64,000 nucleotides of DNA from Monoplex corrugatus (GCA_030674185.1 CM060307.1:48779681-48843680); one strand, 5' to 3'. Positions 1 to 60,533 are shown, counted from the first letter of the stretch. Notes: generated from the letters alone by a model not told the origin. A program made the numbers and translations.

Positions 1-249
1 AATTTCCCTTTGCCAGCTTTCCAGTTATTTCCCTTCATCAGTTTTCCGGCCTAAGTATGAACAACATTCGGCAGTCTTTTCTTAGAACCTTTATACTGAA
101 ACTGTTGAAACAACAGAGCCAATACAGTGTGTGAAGCTGACAGTTTGAGGCAGAAGTGATGTTGTCCTCAAGCAGCAGTGTCCTGAATGGGTTAAAGCAT
201 TAATGTTTAATGAATTTAGAAATACTGTGTGCGTGTGCATGCATGCGTG

Positions 250-805
250 CATTACTGTTATTATTATTTTAGTTTAAAGCCCAGCCGACTGCGTAGAGCC
301 ATATTAGGGCTATAACCCTTTCAAACATACACAATACTTTCAACAGGTCAAAAAACGAAAAGAAAATTAAGTACACACATCAATGCATTTGTGCACATAA
401 TCTAAGGAGATACCCCTAGCGTTGACCACTCGCTCTGTCCAATTTATCACACAGGGGATTTAAAAAACACCTGAATATACATTTAAACATAACTAAGGAC
501 ACTAAAACATAAATAAAAATGGGCCTAAATTACCTAAAACTACTTCCACAGATCTTATTTCCCTAGAACCAAAAATGCATTTAATACATGTAGCCAATTA
601 TTAATCCTAGGAGAAAGTACGTAAGACTTTATCGAACACATACACGTGACTGGACCAGCAAGGCAGCAAATGACAGGAAAAAATGACAGAAAGCAAAGAA
701 CAAGGCAGAAACAAAGAGAGTGACAGACAAGAGGAAATTTCTAGCACAGAATTTCCAGAAGGTGGGGATACTGTTTATAATGAAAAATCCCCTGCCATCC
801 CAATG
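250..805 (-). repeat. Unclassified retroposon, family R1
   Basis: The same ~550-bp sequence recurs in the window at 1325-1640, 10404-10675 and 59383-59670 (minus) and 61745-62296 (plus). On its sense strand it carries a TATA-like box, a polyadenylation-like signal about 145 bases on, and ends in an AAC/AAT-rich tail after a conserved CAGTCGGCTGGG motif. It has no coding frame. It could be a solo LTR-like promoter unit or the 3' end of a LINE. Confidence 0.7.
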
Positions 806-1000
806 GGGCAAAATGCTCAGAATGAAACCTAACTAATAATATATACATAAATATATAAATGAATAAACAAATGTAAAATTTGTAACCAAGCAATACCCTA
901 CAAAATAGAACTTGTCAAAGTACTTCCTTCAAGACATACTATACACCACAAACAAAAAATTAAGTCACTACAGCTCTAAAATAGTGAAAATAACACTGAC

Positions 1001-50430
<49,430 letters not shown>

Positions 50431-50437
50431 GATGCTC

Positions 50438-50885
50438 CTATGCCGAATTCCACACTTCCAATTCAAACACACTTTTTCAGAATTTCTTCAAACACCTGTA
50501 TAAACAACAAACCTGTTATCATTAAAAAAGTCAATCCAACACAACAGCATAAACACCTGACAAACACAACAGCAAAAACACCTTACAGCCCAAATCACAC
50601 CCTCCTTATGTCTTGACAAGATCAGTAAACAGATGACACCATTCTGATTGGTCTGTAGAATAATCCAACATGTCAAGATCCTGCTGGATTTAATTTCATG
50701 GTTCGTTTCTTGATCTACGTGGAAATGTAAAAACAAGCATGTCTGATTGCAATTTTTTCCTGTCCTGTTACTCTTTTAGCCACTTTTGGCTTTTCTTACA
50801 TCTCCAAAACAGAAAAAACGTGGTCATAGAATTAATTCCAATGGGCTTATATCACAGGCAATCCATTCAAGCAACACTGTGTTTC
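50438..50885. other. TRRAP first intron, no recognised feature
   Basis: This is ordinary AT-rich intron sequence. Weak frames have no family signature. Confidence 0.5.
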
Positions 50886-50904
50886 AAGGAAAAAAATCCT
50901 GGGG

Positions 50905-50986
50905 GTCCAGGGGGCTGGCTGTATAGGCCCCCTGACGGGGTCCAGGGGCAGAGCCCCTGGCAGGGTTATGGGGGCTTTGCCCCCAG
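50905..50986. other. Three consecutive GC-rich hairpins
   Basis: Stem 1 pairs CAGGGGGC (50908-50915) with GCCCCCTG (50927-50934). Stem 2 is CCAGGGGC, AGA, GCCCCTGG (50942-50960). Stem 3 is TGGGGGC, TTT, GCCCCCA (50969-50985). All are perfect. They lie just 3' of the zinc-finger ORF in its orientation and stand out from the AT-rich surroundings. They are probably part of the 3' end of a mobile element. Confidence 0.75.
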
Positions 50987-51063
50987 AAGCTGAAGCATTT
51001 TAGTCCAGTAAATGGAAATTTAACCCCCTCTGGTGAAAGATAAATCAAGTATTTTAATAAAAG

Positions 51064-51416
51064 AAAAAAAGGGCACAAGCATTGCTAACAATAAACAAAA
51101 CATGCAACTTTTCCTCACTCTCTTTTGCCTCGCCTGACAAACGAAAATTTTCGTTTGATGTCCTGAGCCTGTTGTTGTGCTGCTTTCCTTTCAGGTGATC
51201 AACCAGTGCTCGTTTACTGCCGGACTTGTAACTGATTTCCAAGCGGCAAAGTTTGCAGTATGCTTTACTGGCGATCTTCAGTTTCTCAAAGAAACGAGTG
51301 AACATATTGCCATCATACACTTCCTGCAGCCAGTCCCATTTCCAGTGATTTTTTAGGCCTTCATCGATGTCAGCGATGGAAGCATTTGGTGGAACAAAGT
51401 CTTTACGTATATTCAT
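51064..51416 (-). CDS. BED/U1-like zinc-finger ORF, probable transposon fragment
   Basis: 118-120-codon frame from ATG at 51416. The N-terminal segment is MNIRKDFVPPNASIADIDEG, followed by a tryptophan-rich stretch (NHWKWDWLQEV). A C2H2 finger has Cys54, Cys57, His74 and His80 (AYCKLCRLEI...ALVDHLKGKQHNNRL). Fingers with this spacing head hAT-type transposases and many uncharacterised mollusc proteins. The catalytic and dimerisation domains are missing. The last ~20 residues (FIVSNACALFFFY) look like read-through into non-coding sequence, so an intron donor may precede them. Confidence 0.5.
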
Positions 51417-52144
51417 ATTTCAATGCGTCGATGGAACACAGAGAGTGATGCTTGTGAAAGAGGATGCGCAAATCTCTCGGACAGTTGCAAAAGTAAAACC
51501 GCACATGCGCTTACGGCTTATTTTGAATAGTTTTCATTATCCCAGTCCCGCTTCGCCATATTTTCATGGAATTTTTTTTTCCTGTCACGGATATCCGCGA
51601 ATTCGCGGACATTTGGATTGCCTGATATCAGGAAAATGGTGACCACATGTTTCTCACTTTCTGTTTTGGAAATAAAATGATACACAACTTTGTCAAATCT
51701 TGATCTCATCTATAGAGAAGTTATAGATCTCGATCTCTGTAGAAATAAAAATAACAAAAGAACAGTGTGGATTTGTCGAAGGAAAAGGAACTATCAATGC
51801 CATATACATCCTAAGAACTATCATAGAGAGGTCAATCAAGATGAATAAGGAAAATATTTATGCTTCGTTGATTATACCAAGGCTTTCGATCAGGTAAGAC
51901 ATGAAGAATTGATCAACCAACTAGAAAGCCTCAATATTGATGGAAAAGACCTATGAATAATCAGAAATATGTACTGGAAACAAACAGCTGCAATGAGAAT
52001 AGAAAAGCTCTTTCCAAAATATCAAAAGAGGAGTCAGATCAGCTTGTGTTTGTCACCAGATCTGTTTTCACTTTATAGCAAAAACATCACGAGAAACCTA
52101 GAATACCTTGAAGTAAAGGTTGGAGATGACACGCAGATGACACC

Positions 52145-52546
52145 GTGCTAATTGCAGAAAATGAAAGGAACCTACAAGACCTTGTAAATATACTAGAAAT
52201 AGAAAGCAAAGAAAAGGGGTTGGAGCTAAACAGCAAGAAGACTGAAGTCATGGTAATCAGTACAAAAAACAACAACAAAAAACAGGAAATCCCCTCATGC
52301 AAAATAACAGCAAATGGCACAACCTTGAGACAGGATGATAAGTTTAAATATCTGGGAACGATCATTTCACCAGACGACAGATGCGCATCAGAAATAGCCA
52401 GCAGAATGGGCCAAGCCAAAACAGCATTCATGAAAATAAAAAGCATTCTTATCAACAAATGCCTATCAATTAACATCAGGAAGAGAGTTCTTGAATGTTA
52501 TTATAATATACATAGAACCGATAATGTTATAGGCCTACGGTCGTGA
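52145..52546 (+). pseudogene. RTE ORF2 fragment after the YADD box
   Basis: 133-codon frame: ENERNLQDLVNILEIESKEK, KKTEVMVISTKNNNKKQEIP, KYLGTIISPDDRCASEIASR. It is homologous to the minus-strand frame at 58671-58967. Confidence 0.8.
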
Positions 52547-52912
52547 GGCGTGGACAGTCAACATGCAAAGCCAGAACAAGATTGAGGCAGCCGACATGTG
52601 CAATTCTAAGAAGAATGTTGCGAGTTCGATGGACAGCAAAGAAAACAAACGAAACAGTCTTGATGGAGGCAGACACAAGATCATTCACTATGATTCAACA
52701 ACATTTTTAGGCCATTTTATTAGGAAAGGGGAATTGGAGCACATGACCTGGTCACAACAGGAAAGCTTGAGGGAAAGAGAGCACCACGTTCTGGTTCTGG
52801 TTCTGATCCATAATCGCGAAACCTCCCTTGAGGAGTATTGCAGCGAAAAAATATTAGACGTACTTGCAGACTGGCTGAAGACAGAGAGGGTGGAAGATGT
52901 GCTTGCGGCAAC

Positions 52913-53402
52913 AAGATTGATTGATTTGGTTCAGTTTTTACGTCGACACCCACCTCAGGTGATATGGCCGACAGGGATAACCACCCCAGGGAAGTGGGGG
53001 AATGAGGACTTAGCTAATCCTATAGTGACACCACCAGAACAACAATGATGTTAAGATGGAGCAGTAAGAAGGCCAGCTTTAATATAGCGCACCCTGGCAT
53101 TCGAACTCACAACCATTAGCATGTGAATCCGAATGGTTGTGGTTTTGATTGATTTGGTTCAGGTTTTACGTCGACACCCACCTCAAGTGATATGGCCGAC
53201 GGGGATAACCATCCCAGGAAGTGGGGGAAGAGAGACCTATCTAATCCTATACTATAGGCTAGGCTAGTATTATAGTATAGGCCTACTGACACCACCAGAA
53301 CAACAATCATCAATGATGTTAAGATGGGACAGTGAGAAGACTAGTTTTAATATAGCGCACCCCAGATTTCGAACCCAAATGGTTGTGGGTTGTGGGCTCT
53401 GC
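52913..53402 (-). repeat. Tandem SINE dimer inside the RTE LINE
   Basis: Two ~240-bp copies in a row start ATTGATTTGGTTCAG at 52916 and 53149, with TACGTCGACACCCACCTCA, GATATGGCCGAC and CACCAGAACAACAAT. On the minus strand a B-box-like GAGTTCGAATGCC is present. The pair interrupts the LINE codons just after LAATR. Confidence 0.7.
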
Positions 53403-53648
53403 ATTTTATATGGAGGCCCATGATCGCCAACACCATGTAGCAAGGCACTTGATGATGACAGTCAACAGCACGTTGAGTAACAGGACAGTCTCTCAATCAC
53501 AGTCTCTATCTAGTGCATGGAAAAATCGCTAAATCAACAATTAAATAATACATCACATAAGCAACTGCTAATGAGAACTAAACGTTTTCGGGAAAACAAA
53601 TTACATTTTCCTCGTCCTTCTGCAGTTCTTGTCTATTTACAAGTTTAC

Positions 53649-53720
53649 CTCTTTGGCCACGAACTATCGCCATTTTCTAAATAATTTCTTCATAGAAGAG
53701 TACTTCCGGTCGGTAACTTT
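53649..53720 (-). promoter_or_regulatory. TRRAP: Probable TRRAP promoter and leader exon
   Basis: Read on the minus strand, an ETS-type site CCGGAAGT (53702-53709) is followed about 26 bases on by AAAATGGCG (53668-53676), the core of a YY1 site, and then by a donor-like GAG|GTAAAC with its GT at 53647-53648. ETS plus YY1 at the start site is a common housekeeping promoter arrangement. The ATG inside the YY1 site opens a short frame that does not join in phase to the next exon at 50437, so I treat this as an untranslated leader or short upstream ORF. No TATA box is visible. The assignment is inference. Confidence 0.45.
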
Positions 53721-54620
53721 TATCCTGCAAATCTACTCGTAGTAAGCATGGGCTGATTGGATGTTTGTACACCTACTAAATTTTAATTTAACATTACCTC
53801 TGAAACTCTGAATATATCGTGATGATACTGATATAAACATTCAGTGAATCGAAATACGAAAGTTAATTGTCAATGGACACTAAAGCCAGCATACTTTTCC
53901 CTAATAGGCATACGATTTTAGGCTTAAAGATTTCTTCCTTTTACACACACACGCACACACACACACACATTGCTATGTACAAACAGTACACGTCCTCATA
54001 CAGACAGTAACTATCTTTGAGCACTAATGTTAGTTTCAACATAATTGTCGTCAGACTGAAAGCCAATATTACAAGTACTCGGTTTTAGGCTCGGTAGTTC
54101 TTCCTACATGCACATGCTGACAACGCTATGCACAAACAGCGCACACAGTCATACCGATATTTATTATTCGTGGTTCATAAGGGGGTGTTAAATTCAAGTT
54201 TTAAGTATCTCTGTCTTGTTTGAAACTGAATCTTTTTACCGCGAGTCTAGCTAAGTGGTATATTAGTTTTAAATGGTATACCACTTATGCCAAATCCAGA
54301 ATTAGTATGGAAAAATTCTTCTTGGGGCAAGTTTTTTTGATACCCTCAAATATGAGGGTCATCCATTTTATACCAATTTGTGTGGATCTCTATTTTTCTG
54401 GTTGTTTTTGCTTGCTTGCTTTGAATGTTTTGGAAGAAACGTTCTTTTGAAAGGATTATTTCAAATGACAGACGGCTTGTGGAACGCGTTTTCCTGTACT
54501 GCTGTTTCCCTGTGCAAATAAAACTAAAACCATTTTCATCTACTGTAGAAACAGTTCAGATCTAACTACATGTCTTCGCGGTTTCGATCTGTTTGCATGG
54601 TTTACATAATCTATAAAAAT
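53721..54620. other. Region upstream of TRRAP, no gene recognised
   Basis: A short CA tract lies at 53944-53970 and two imperfect copies of a ~150-bp block (CACATGCTGACAACGCTATG versus ACATTGCTATGTACAAACAG) lie around 53940-54150. No coding or RNA-gene signature is seen. Confidence 0.5.
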
Positions 54621-54629
54621 CCAGAACAA

Positions 54630-54760
54630 GTGCGACCGCCCGTCTTCAAGCAAACAGCAACCAGAAAAAGACGTACGTGTATTTAACGCGTATTTAATAC
54701 AACCAGACAAGGCAGCCGCAAATTTTCGGCCAAATGACCTTTGTCAAGCGTGAACACACT
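54630..54760. repeat. Foldback-element arm
   Basis: AACAAGTGCGACCGCCCG, AATACAACCAGACAAGGCAG and GACCTTTGTCAAGCGTGAAC match the left arm at 25996. No right arm is seen before 55555. Confidence 0.7.
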
Positions 54761-55552
54761 CTGAAACTGTAGGGGATAACAGCGGTCGACATGACTCTGT
54801 TGTCTGTATGTTTGTGAAAGAGACTATTAGCTGATTATTTTCAGTTTGTGTGTAGATGTTAGGGAACTCTGGATAAGGGGGAGCACTCTAGGTCTCTGGC
54901 AGCTGCATCCTACTTGTAGGCAGGACGGAAACGCTGGTCCCCATCCATGAGCTAAATCTGGCTCCAGGTGCCACACCCGGGTAGGCTGCCTCATCTTGGG
55001 GTGGGGGTGGGGGGAGGCTAAACAACGTGTGGGGCTGATGTTAATTAATTGGATGGACAAATTTCCTTGAAGAAGGTCAACGGCCTGGCAAGACAAGAGA
55101 GGCTATAAGGCATGACTGGGGTGAGCCATTTGGTTGCAGGAGTTTGGCTGTGATCGAGATTGGAAAGGGACTGGCTCCATCAAGCTTTCTGGTCCAAGAC
55201 ACACCACATGGTTATAATCCATCCCATGTTAACAATGAGAGGGCATTCTGCTATACACCAGTAGGACAGAGGTGTTAAGTCTGCTATGGTGGAAACACAA
55301 ACTGAAACTCAAACAAGAACAAGAAACACCATAACAAGCACCTGGAACATCAGGACATTGAAAGCAGTAAGAAAACCAGAAGATCTCACGCATGAAATGG
55401 ACAAAACAAAACAAAACAAAACGAAAACACACACACACACACACTCACTCACACGCAACACATATACACACTCTCCAACCCACACAAACACAAAACAAAA
55501 AGCAAAACAAATACCATAATAAACTCAAAAGACAGACAAACAACACACAACA
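54761..55552. other. No gene recognised
   Basis: It contains a GACAAAACAAAACAAAACAAA run and CA tract (55400-55450). Around 55286-55390 the plus-strand frame reads ARNTITSTWNIRTLKAVRKP if shifted slightly, the kind of start seen in LINE endonucleases (WNIRTL), suggesting a small 5' LINE fragment. Confidence 0.4.
55290..55400 (+). mobile_element. Possible LINE endonuclease start fragment
   Basis: The frame gives NTITSTWNIRTLKAVRKPED followed by LTHEMDK, resembling the WNVRTL...KL.EL..E motif at the start of RTE-type endonuclease domains. Only about 35 residues are present before a repeat takes over. Confidence 0.5.
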
Positions 55553-55554
55553 AA

Positions 55555-55900
55555 TCCCAAACAAGTGCGACCGCCCGCGTTCAAGCAAGCAGGAACCAGA
55601 AAAATACGAAAATAAAATCAGAACGCTTACTCAATACAACCAGATAACACAAGCGCAATTTCTCGGCCAACTAGCCTTTGTTAAGCTTAAACGTAAAATC
55701 ACCAAAGAGCAAACAACAAACACATAAATTAGGAGAAAAAGACTAACTTCCCTGCTGCTTCGTCGAGGGGAAGAAAACGACTAAAGTGGCATAAAAATGT
55801 GTTCATGAGTAATGGTAAGAACTGAGGAGAGGGGAGACAAATATAATGTCAGAGGCGAAGCGAGATGAATTCTGCAATTTGAAAAGTGGTCATGCCATAT
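55555..55900. repeat. Foldback-element left arm and body
   Basis: It matches the element at 25996 over the arm (CAAGTGCGACCGCCCGCG, ATACAACCAGATAACACAAG) and much of the body up to AATTCTGCAATTTGAAAAGTG. The right arm is absent. Confidence 0.7.
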
Positions 55901-56149
55901 CAGTATTGTTTTATTCTGAAAGAGGGTCCAGGGCTAACACTATGAAAACTATGATGCACTGGCCAAGAGTAGTTTATTTTTAATATAACTATATTACTAT
56001 CAAACAATGTATAAATATATATATATGTATAATTATATACGGCTATGATTTGCGGTGGTTTGCATGAAACAAAAGGTTTAGGTCAGACGGATCAACAAGT
56101 GACGAAAATCACATTGAGAAGTACAAAATCAGGGAATTTTAATTCAAAT

Positions 56150-56440
56150 CCCCTTTTAATAAACATGTTTACCATATCTTACAGGTGCATAAGCTCAGCT
56201 GATGCCGAAGACCATATCGATCGCAAAATATTTGACCGGATGGTCGAGAAATCGGTGAAAAGACGTCCACCGGCAGGTGACGTTGTCACGCCCACCCACA
56301 GACATCTAAGATATCATATCTTAGATGTCTGTGCGCCCACCCCTATCCCGGTATCCGGTTCTGGCCCGACTGACCGTCGCTGTCTTTTTCTCAGTACGTT
56401 GAAGCGCCAAGAACATACTTTCTGCGCTTCTTACAGTCTT
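56150..56440 (+). repeat. Interspersed repeat shared with 1630-1800
   Basis: CTTACAGGTGCATAAGCTCA, GATGGTCGAGAAATCGGTGA and AAAAGACGTCCACC align with 1643-1775. It contains the 17-bp palindrome at 56298-56332, absent from the other copy. Confidence 0.65.
56298..56332. other. Perfect 17-bp inverted repeat, one-base loop
   Basis: ACAGACATCTAAGATAT and ATATCTTAGATGTCTGT flank a single C. It is absent from the homologous repeat near 1760, so it is either a recent hairpin insertion or a replication-slippage or assembly artefact. Confidence 0.8.
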
Positions 56441-56460
56441 TCTTTGTGTGCCCGGTCGGT

Positions 56461-56476
56461 CCCCCCCCCCCCCCCC
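56461..56476. repeat. C homopolymer
   Basis: About 15 C. A similar run is at 60106-60121. The length is unlikely to be reliable. Confidence 0.9.
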
Positions 56477-56746
56477 ACACCCCTATTGCCTTCACTTTTA
56501 AAAATTGTGCATTTGCAAATGTGACCCCTCGATGATAGATCCCTTGGACCAAAAGTTGGTACAAATCCATCAAGAAACGCAAAAATCTTGCTAACGTATT
56601 TTGATAACAGATATACACCCACACACGGAGACGGGCACACTGTTTTTTCTGGGTAGTATGACATGATTTTTACGTAAAGATTAGAAAAAATGATACCAAC
56701 AAAAGGGCGAATAAGCGCTGATTACAAATAGTATACATACATATGT

Positions 56747-56966
56747 CTTACACACACACACGCACGCACAGACACACATACGCACACACGCACGCGTGGG
56801 CGCGCGCGCGCGCGCACACACACACACACACACACAACACCAGCCAAATCTAAAATCACTTTAGTGAATAGACATTAAATCAAAGACCACCACCACCACA
56901 CAGCCAACATTTTTGCCCCTCGCCGTCATTAGCACACGTACGCACACACACACACACACATTCACA

Positions 56967-57047
<81 letters not shown>

Positions 57048-57116
57048 CCAACATTTTTGCCCCTCGCTATCATGAATACTCACACACACACACACACGCA
57101 CGCGCACACACACACA

Positions 57117-57153
<37 letters not shown>

Positions 57154-57186
57154 GCGCGCGCGCATGCACGCACACACACAGAGCCA
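56747..57186. repeat. CA/CG arrays with a repeated spacer module
   Basis: CA runs are separated by three copies of AGCCAACATTTTTGCCCCTC (56902, 57047 and, diverged, 57182). At 56847-56885 a diverged copy of the LINE 3' tail (AAATCACTTTAGTGAATAGA) is embedded. Confidence 0.85.
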
Positions 57187-57790
57187 ACATTTTATGCCCC
57201 TTTTGTTTATGCCTTTGTGTTTGTTCTTTTGCTTCTTTATTTCTTTGTTTGTTTCTTCCATTGTTCATTTCGTCCTGTGTTTATGTCTTCCTGTGTATAT
57301 TTCTCTGTGTTCGTGTGTTTCTGCTTTCTGCAATTGTTTTCTTTCTTTTTGTCTTTCTATCTGCATGTCTTTGATTTTCTTTCATTTCTTCTGTTGTTTT
57401 CTTGTTTGTTTCTTCGTTATTTCTTACATTTTCGTTAGTTTTGACAGTCTTTGTTGCTTTATTTGCTTGTTTTTGCTTCTTTTTTTTTAATCTTTGTTTT
57501 GTTAGTTGTTTGTATTCATGGCTTCCTTTTCAATGTTTGTTTTTATGCTTTGTTATTAAAAAAAATTGTTTTTTGTGTATTTAAAAAAAAATTGGTCCAT
57601 TCTTTGTTGTTTTTTGTTTGTTCGTTCGTTGTCTATTTGTTTGCTTTTTCGTTGTTCGTTGTTTTTTCTCTTGTTTTCGTAGTTCTTCTGTTGATTGTTT
57701 GTTTCTTTTGTTTGTTCCTTCGCCTTTTTTGTTTCAATGGAGTCTTTATGTCGTTTTCTCTTCTTTTTTGTTTTGTTTTTTTTTTTGGTA
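57187..57790. repeat. T/TTTG-rich low-complexity tract
   Basis: About 600 bp of TTTGTTTG, TTCTTT and TGTTTT with almost no A-rich segments. Hydrophobic Phe/Leu/Val frames here are composition artefacts, not membrane proteins. Confidence 0.8.
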
Positions 57791-57799
57791 TTCTAGGGG

Positions 57800-58265
57800 A
57801 GGCTGGGGTATAGGGTGGTACAAATACTTCTGTAAAGTGGTCTCACAACCCTACAAAGAATATTGTCAGGCGAGAAGGGGTGCCGTAACTCCAACCACCT
57901 AAGTTCTAGAAGCAGGGGATGGATTAGTTAGGAGGCGAAGGCAGAGTATTGCACAACAATTAGCTTCTACTTCACGGTCGTGGGCAGAGGATTTCCAAGG
58001 AAACAATAGCCAGGACACCTGCACAGTATGTGCACTGCACTTCAGGAAAGCAATGGCACCTACCTGACGATTTTTTTCTGCCGAAAACTGCACAGAATGA
58101 CACAGGAAGAAGGAAAACAACATAGTTCTATGTCTTCTGATACCCCAAGGGAAGAACAGAACTTACTGAATACTGGGGAGACAGGATCCAAAGGTGTGTA
58201 AGGCGGCTATGATGACGATACGTATGTGTCTGACGGCAGCTGTCGGAAGCAAACTTTTAGAGACT
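57800..58265. other. No gene recognised
   Basis: This is mixed-composition sequence without a convincing frame or repeat partner in the window. Confidence 0.45.
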
Positions 58266-58269
58266 CTTC

Positions 58270-58278
58270 AACAACAAC

Positions 58279-58312
<34 letters not shown>
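58270..58312. repeat. CAA microsatellite
   Basis: About 13 CAA units. Confidence 0.95.
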
Positions 58313-58313
<1 letters not shown>

Positions 58314-58319
58314 AACCAC

Positions 58320-59045
58320 TCTTACCCTCCTCCTCATTATCATCATGTGCCCTGCCGCATAGCGTTGGTGATATGGCAATCCATATGAATCTATCCTTTG
58401 TCGCTGCAAGTACATCTCCCACCCTCTCTGAGCTTAGCCACTCTGCAAGTCCGTCCAGTATTTTCTCCTTGGGTCTCTAGCTTTCTTGTTGTGATTATGT
58501 GCTCTAATTTGTCTTGCCTCATAAAACATCCTATAAATGTTGCTTGTCTTTTCCTAATCTTCTTCACTACTGTTCTTCTTGTGTCTACCTCCTGCAAGAC
58601 TGTCTCGTTTGTCTTATTTGCTGTCCATTGAAATCTTAACATTTTTCTTAAAAACCACTTTTCAGCTGCCTCAATCTTTGTTCTGACTTTCCGTGTTGAC
58701 TGCCCATCCGTACAACAGTGTCGGTTCTATATGACTCTTAAGAACTCTCTTCCTGATGTTAATTGATATGCATTTGTTGGTAAGGACGCTTTTCATTTTT
58801 TTGAATGGTGTTTCAGCTTGGCCGATTCTGCTGGCTATTTGTGGTGTGCTTCTGCCTTCTGGTGATATGACTGTTCCTAGATATTTGAATTTATCAATCG
58901 GTCTCAAAGTTGTGCCGTTTGCTGTTATTTTGTATGAGGGGATTTCTCGTTTTTTACTGATTGCCATGACTTCAGTCTTCTTGCTATTTAGCTCCAGCCC
59001 TTTGTTTCTGCTTTCTATTTCTATTATATTTACAAGATTTTAAAG
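58320..59045 (-). mobile_element. RTE-type LINE 3'-end copy, decayed
   Basis: The minus strand encodes ITANGTTLRPIDKFKYLGTV, PEGRSTPQIASRIGQAETPF, CISINIRKRVLKSHIEPTLL, then MLRFQWTANKTNETVLQEVD, RRTVVKKIRKRQATFIGCFM in a second frame. It is collinear with 52200-52900 and 39095-39560. The 3' end lies near 58330 (ATTATCATCATG). Confidence 0.85.
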
Positions 59046-59382
59046 GTCTTTATCATTTTCTGTAAATACTCTTGTAAACTAGCAAACCAGTAATCACCAA
59101 CTGCTCTTATTCTCGTAAACTAGCATATACCAGCTAGCAACCTACCTAGCCAACTATTCCTATATTGTAACATCTCAATCTTTGTCGTCATCACCCGGCC
59201 ATTGAAAACACTCGAGCCTTTGCCGCCCCCCCCCCCCCCTCTCTCTCTCCCTCCATTTATCGTTCCTGCTTTCTCGGGTTGGGTTGGTTTGAACTGAGCT
59301 GGAGTGGATTTTGTTTGTTTGTCTGTCTTAACGTGTGTTTCCCCCGTGTAAACTGCATACCCAAGGACACCAAAACACACAC

Positions 59383-59670
59383 ACACACAAAACGGGCATA
59401 AATCACCCAAAACCGCCTCCGCACAACTGACCTCCCCAGAGCCAAAAATATGCACAGTACATGTACCCAGTCATCAATCCCAAGAGAAAGTAAGACTTTA
59501 TTGAACACATACAGGTGAATGGACCAGCAAGACAGAAAACAATAGGAAGAAATGACAGAAAGCAAAGAAAACGAAGAGTGACAGAAAAGAGAAAATTTGT
59601 AGCACAGAATTTCCAGAAGGTGGGGATACTATTTATACTGAAAGAGCCCCCGGCATCCCCACGGGGGGCA
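59383..59670 (-). repeat. R1 retroposon, 5' half
   Basis: On the minus strand GGGGCTCTTTCAGTATAAAT and the AGTATCCCC continuation are followed about 140 bases on by TGTTCAATAAAGTC, the same pair of signals as in the 61745 copy. Confidence 0.7.
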
Positions 59671-59699
59671 CTGGAGGACTACTATTATCGTTGTTCTTC

Positions 59700-60165
59700 T
59701 GACCCACTGGGAAGCATTAGTCATGTGGGGGAGCTTGTCATTCTCCAGTTTCTTAAGATGACGTCTCAGCGCCCTGAACGAATTCCACATGCACTAACGT
59801 CACAGGTGGCATGAGTTATGGTGATCATGGCACAAGCCTTAAGCCTGCACAGAAACTCATGTGCTGGCCAGGTCCTGAGGCCCTACCTAGACTATGTTTT
59901 ACCTAGTCTATATTTTATACTGATATTTTATCAGCCTACCACTGGAATGATCTTGGTTACATGTAAATGACATGTATATCTGTATATCTTACCTTCAAAA
60001 AAGGTAATATAGTATATAGTAAATAGATAAGTAATCAAAGGTCTGAATCACAACGCAGCTAGCTATTCTGTATAAACTCGTCTCACATGACAGAACTTCC
60101 CTCCCTCCCCCCCCCCCCCCCCGGTCAATGCCCAAATGCTCAGCTGTCTATCAACTAGGTGAAGA
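59700..60165 (-). repeat. R3 retroposon, reverse, near full length
   Basis: It is collinear in reverse with 24535-24965, including the AGCTGTCTATCAACTAG end and the CATTTACATGTAACCAAGA block. The CTGAAA tail is missing. Confidence 0.75.
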
Positions 60166-60179
60166 CAATATTAGATATT

Positions 60180-60533
60180 TACCATTCTCCAGGGCATCAT
60201 GATAGGAATCACCTGGAAGGATCGGAAAACGGCGGCATGGATAAGAGGAAAAACGAAGGTCCAAGACATAATAGACACAGTGTGTGAATGAAAATGGAAC
60301 TGGGCTGGTCCTGTCATTAGGAGATCTGACAACAGTTGGACCACCAAAGTGACGCACTGGATCCCTCAAAGCCAAAAAAGGAACAGAGGTCACCAGAGAA
60401 CCAGATGGCGAGACGATCTAGAAACGTTCGACAAACAATGGACCAGAACAGCAGTTAACCGGCAACAGTGGCGTGCGATGAGGAAGGCTTATATGTCCAA
60501 CAACGGACTGAAACAAGCTGAAGTGAAATGAAG
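60180..60533 (+). mobile_element. RTE-like LINE ORF2 C-terminal fragment
   Basis: After an in-frame stop the frame reads KWNWAGPVIRRSDNSWTTKV, THWIPQSQKRNRGHQRTRWR, DDLETFDKQWTRTAVNRQQW and RAMRKAYM, then a stop. The WAGH...DNRWT...GRP.TRW.DD pattern is typical of RTE-type ORF2 C-termini. This is a different family from the copies at 39095 and 51725. Confidence 0.8.

Larger units (their letters stand above)
51725..53460 (+). mobile_element. RTE-type LINE, longest copy, decayed
   Basis: Reverse-transcriptase motifs are readable across several frames: CGFVEGKGTINAIYILR (near 51770), DYTKAFDQVRHEELINQLES (near 51873), NMYWKQTAAMRIEKLFPKYQ, CVLSPDLFSLY, then ADDTV (near 52140), KGLELNSKKTEVMVIS, KFKYLGTIISPDD, INIRKRVLEC and the RVEDVLAATR end. 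There are at least four frameshifts or stops, some of which may be consensus errors. The 3' end resumes at 53404 (TATATGGAGGCCCATGATCG) after a SINE insertion and ends in GATGATGAC. It lies in the first TRRAP intron, opposite to the gene. Confidence 0.85.

Noticed and set aside
57217..57813. Hydrophobic Phe/Leu-rich frames resembling membrane proteins
   Set aside because: The tract is almost pure T and TTTG. Composition alone gives Phe, Leu, Cys and Val in every frame.
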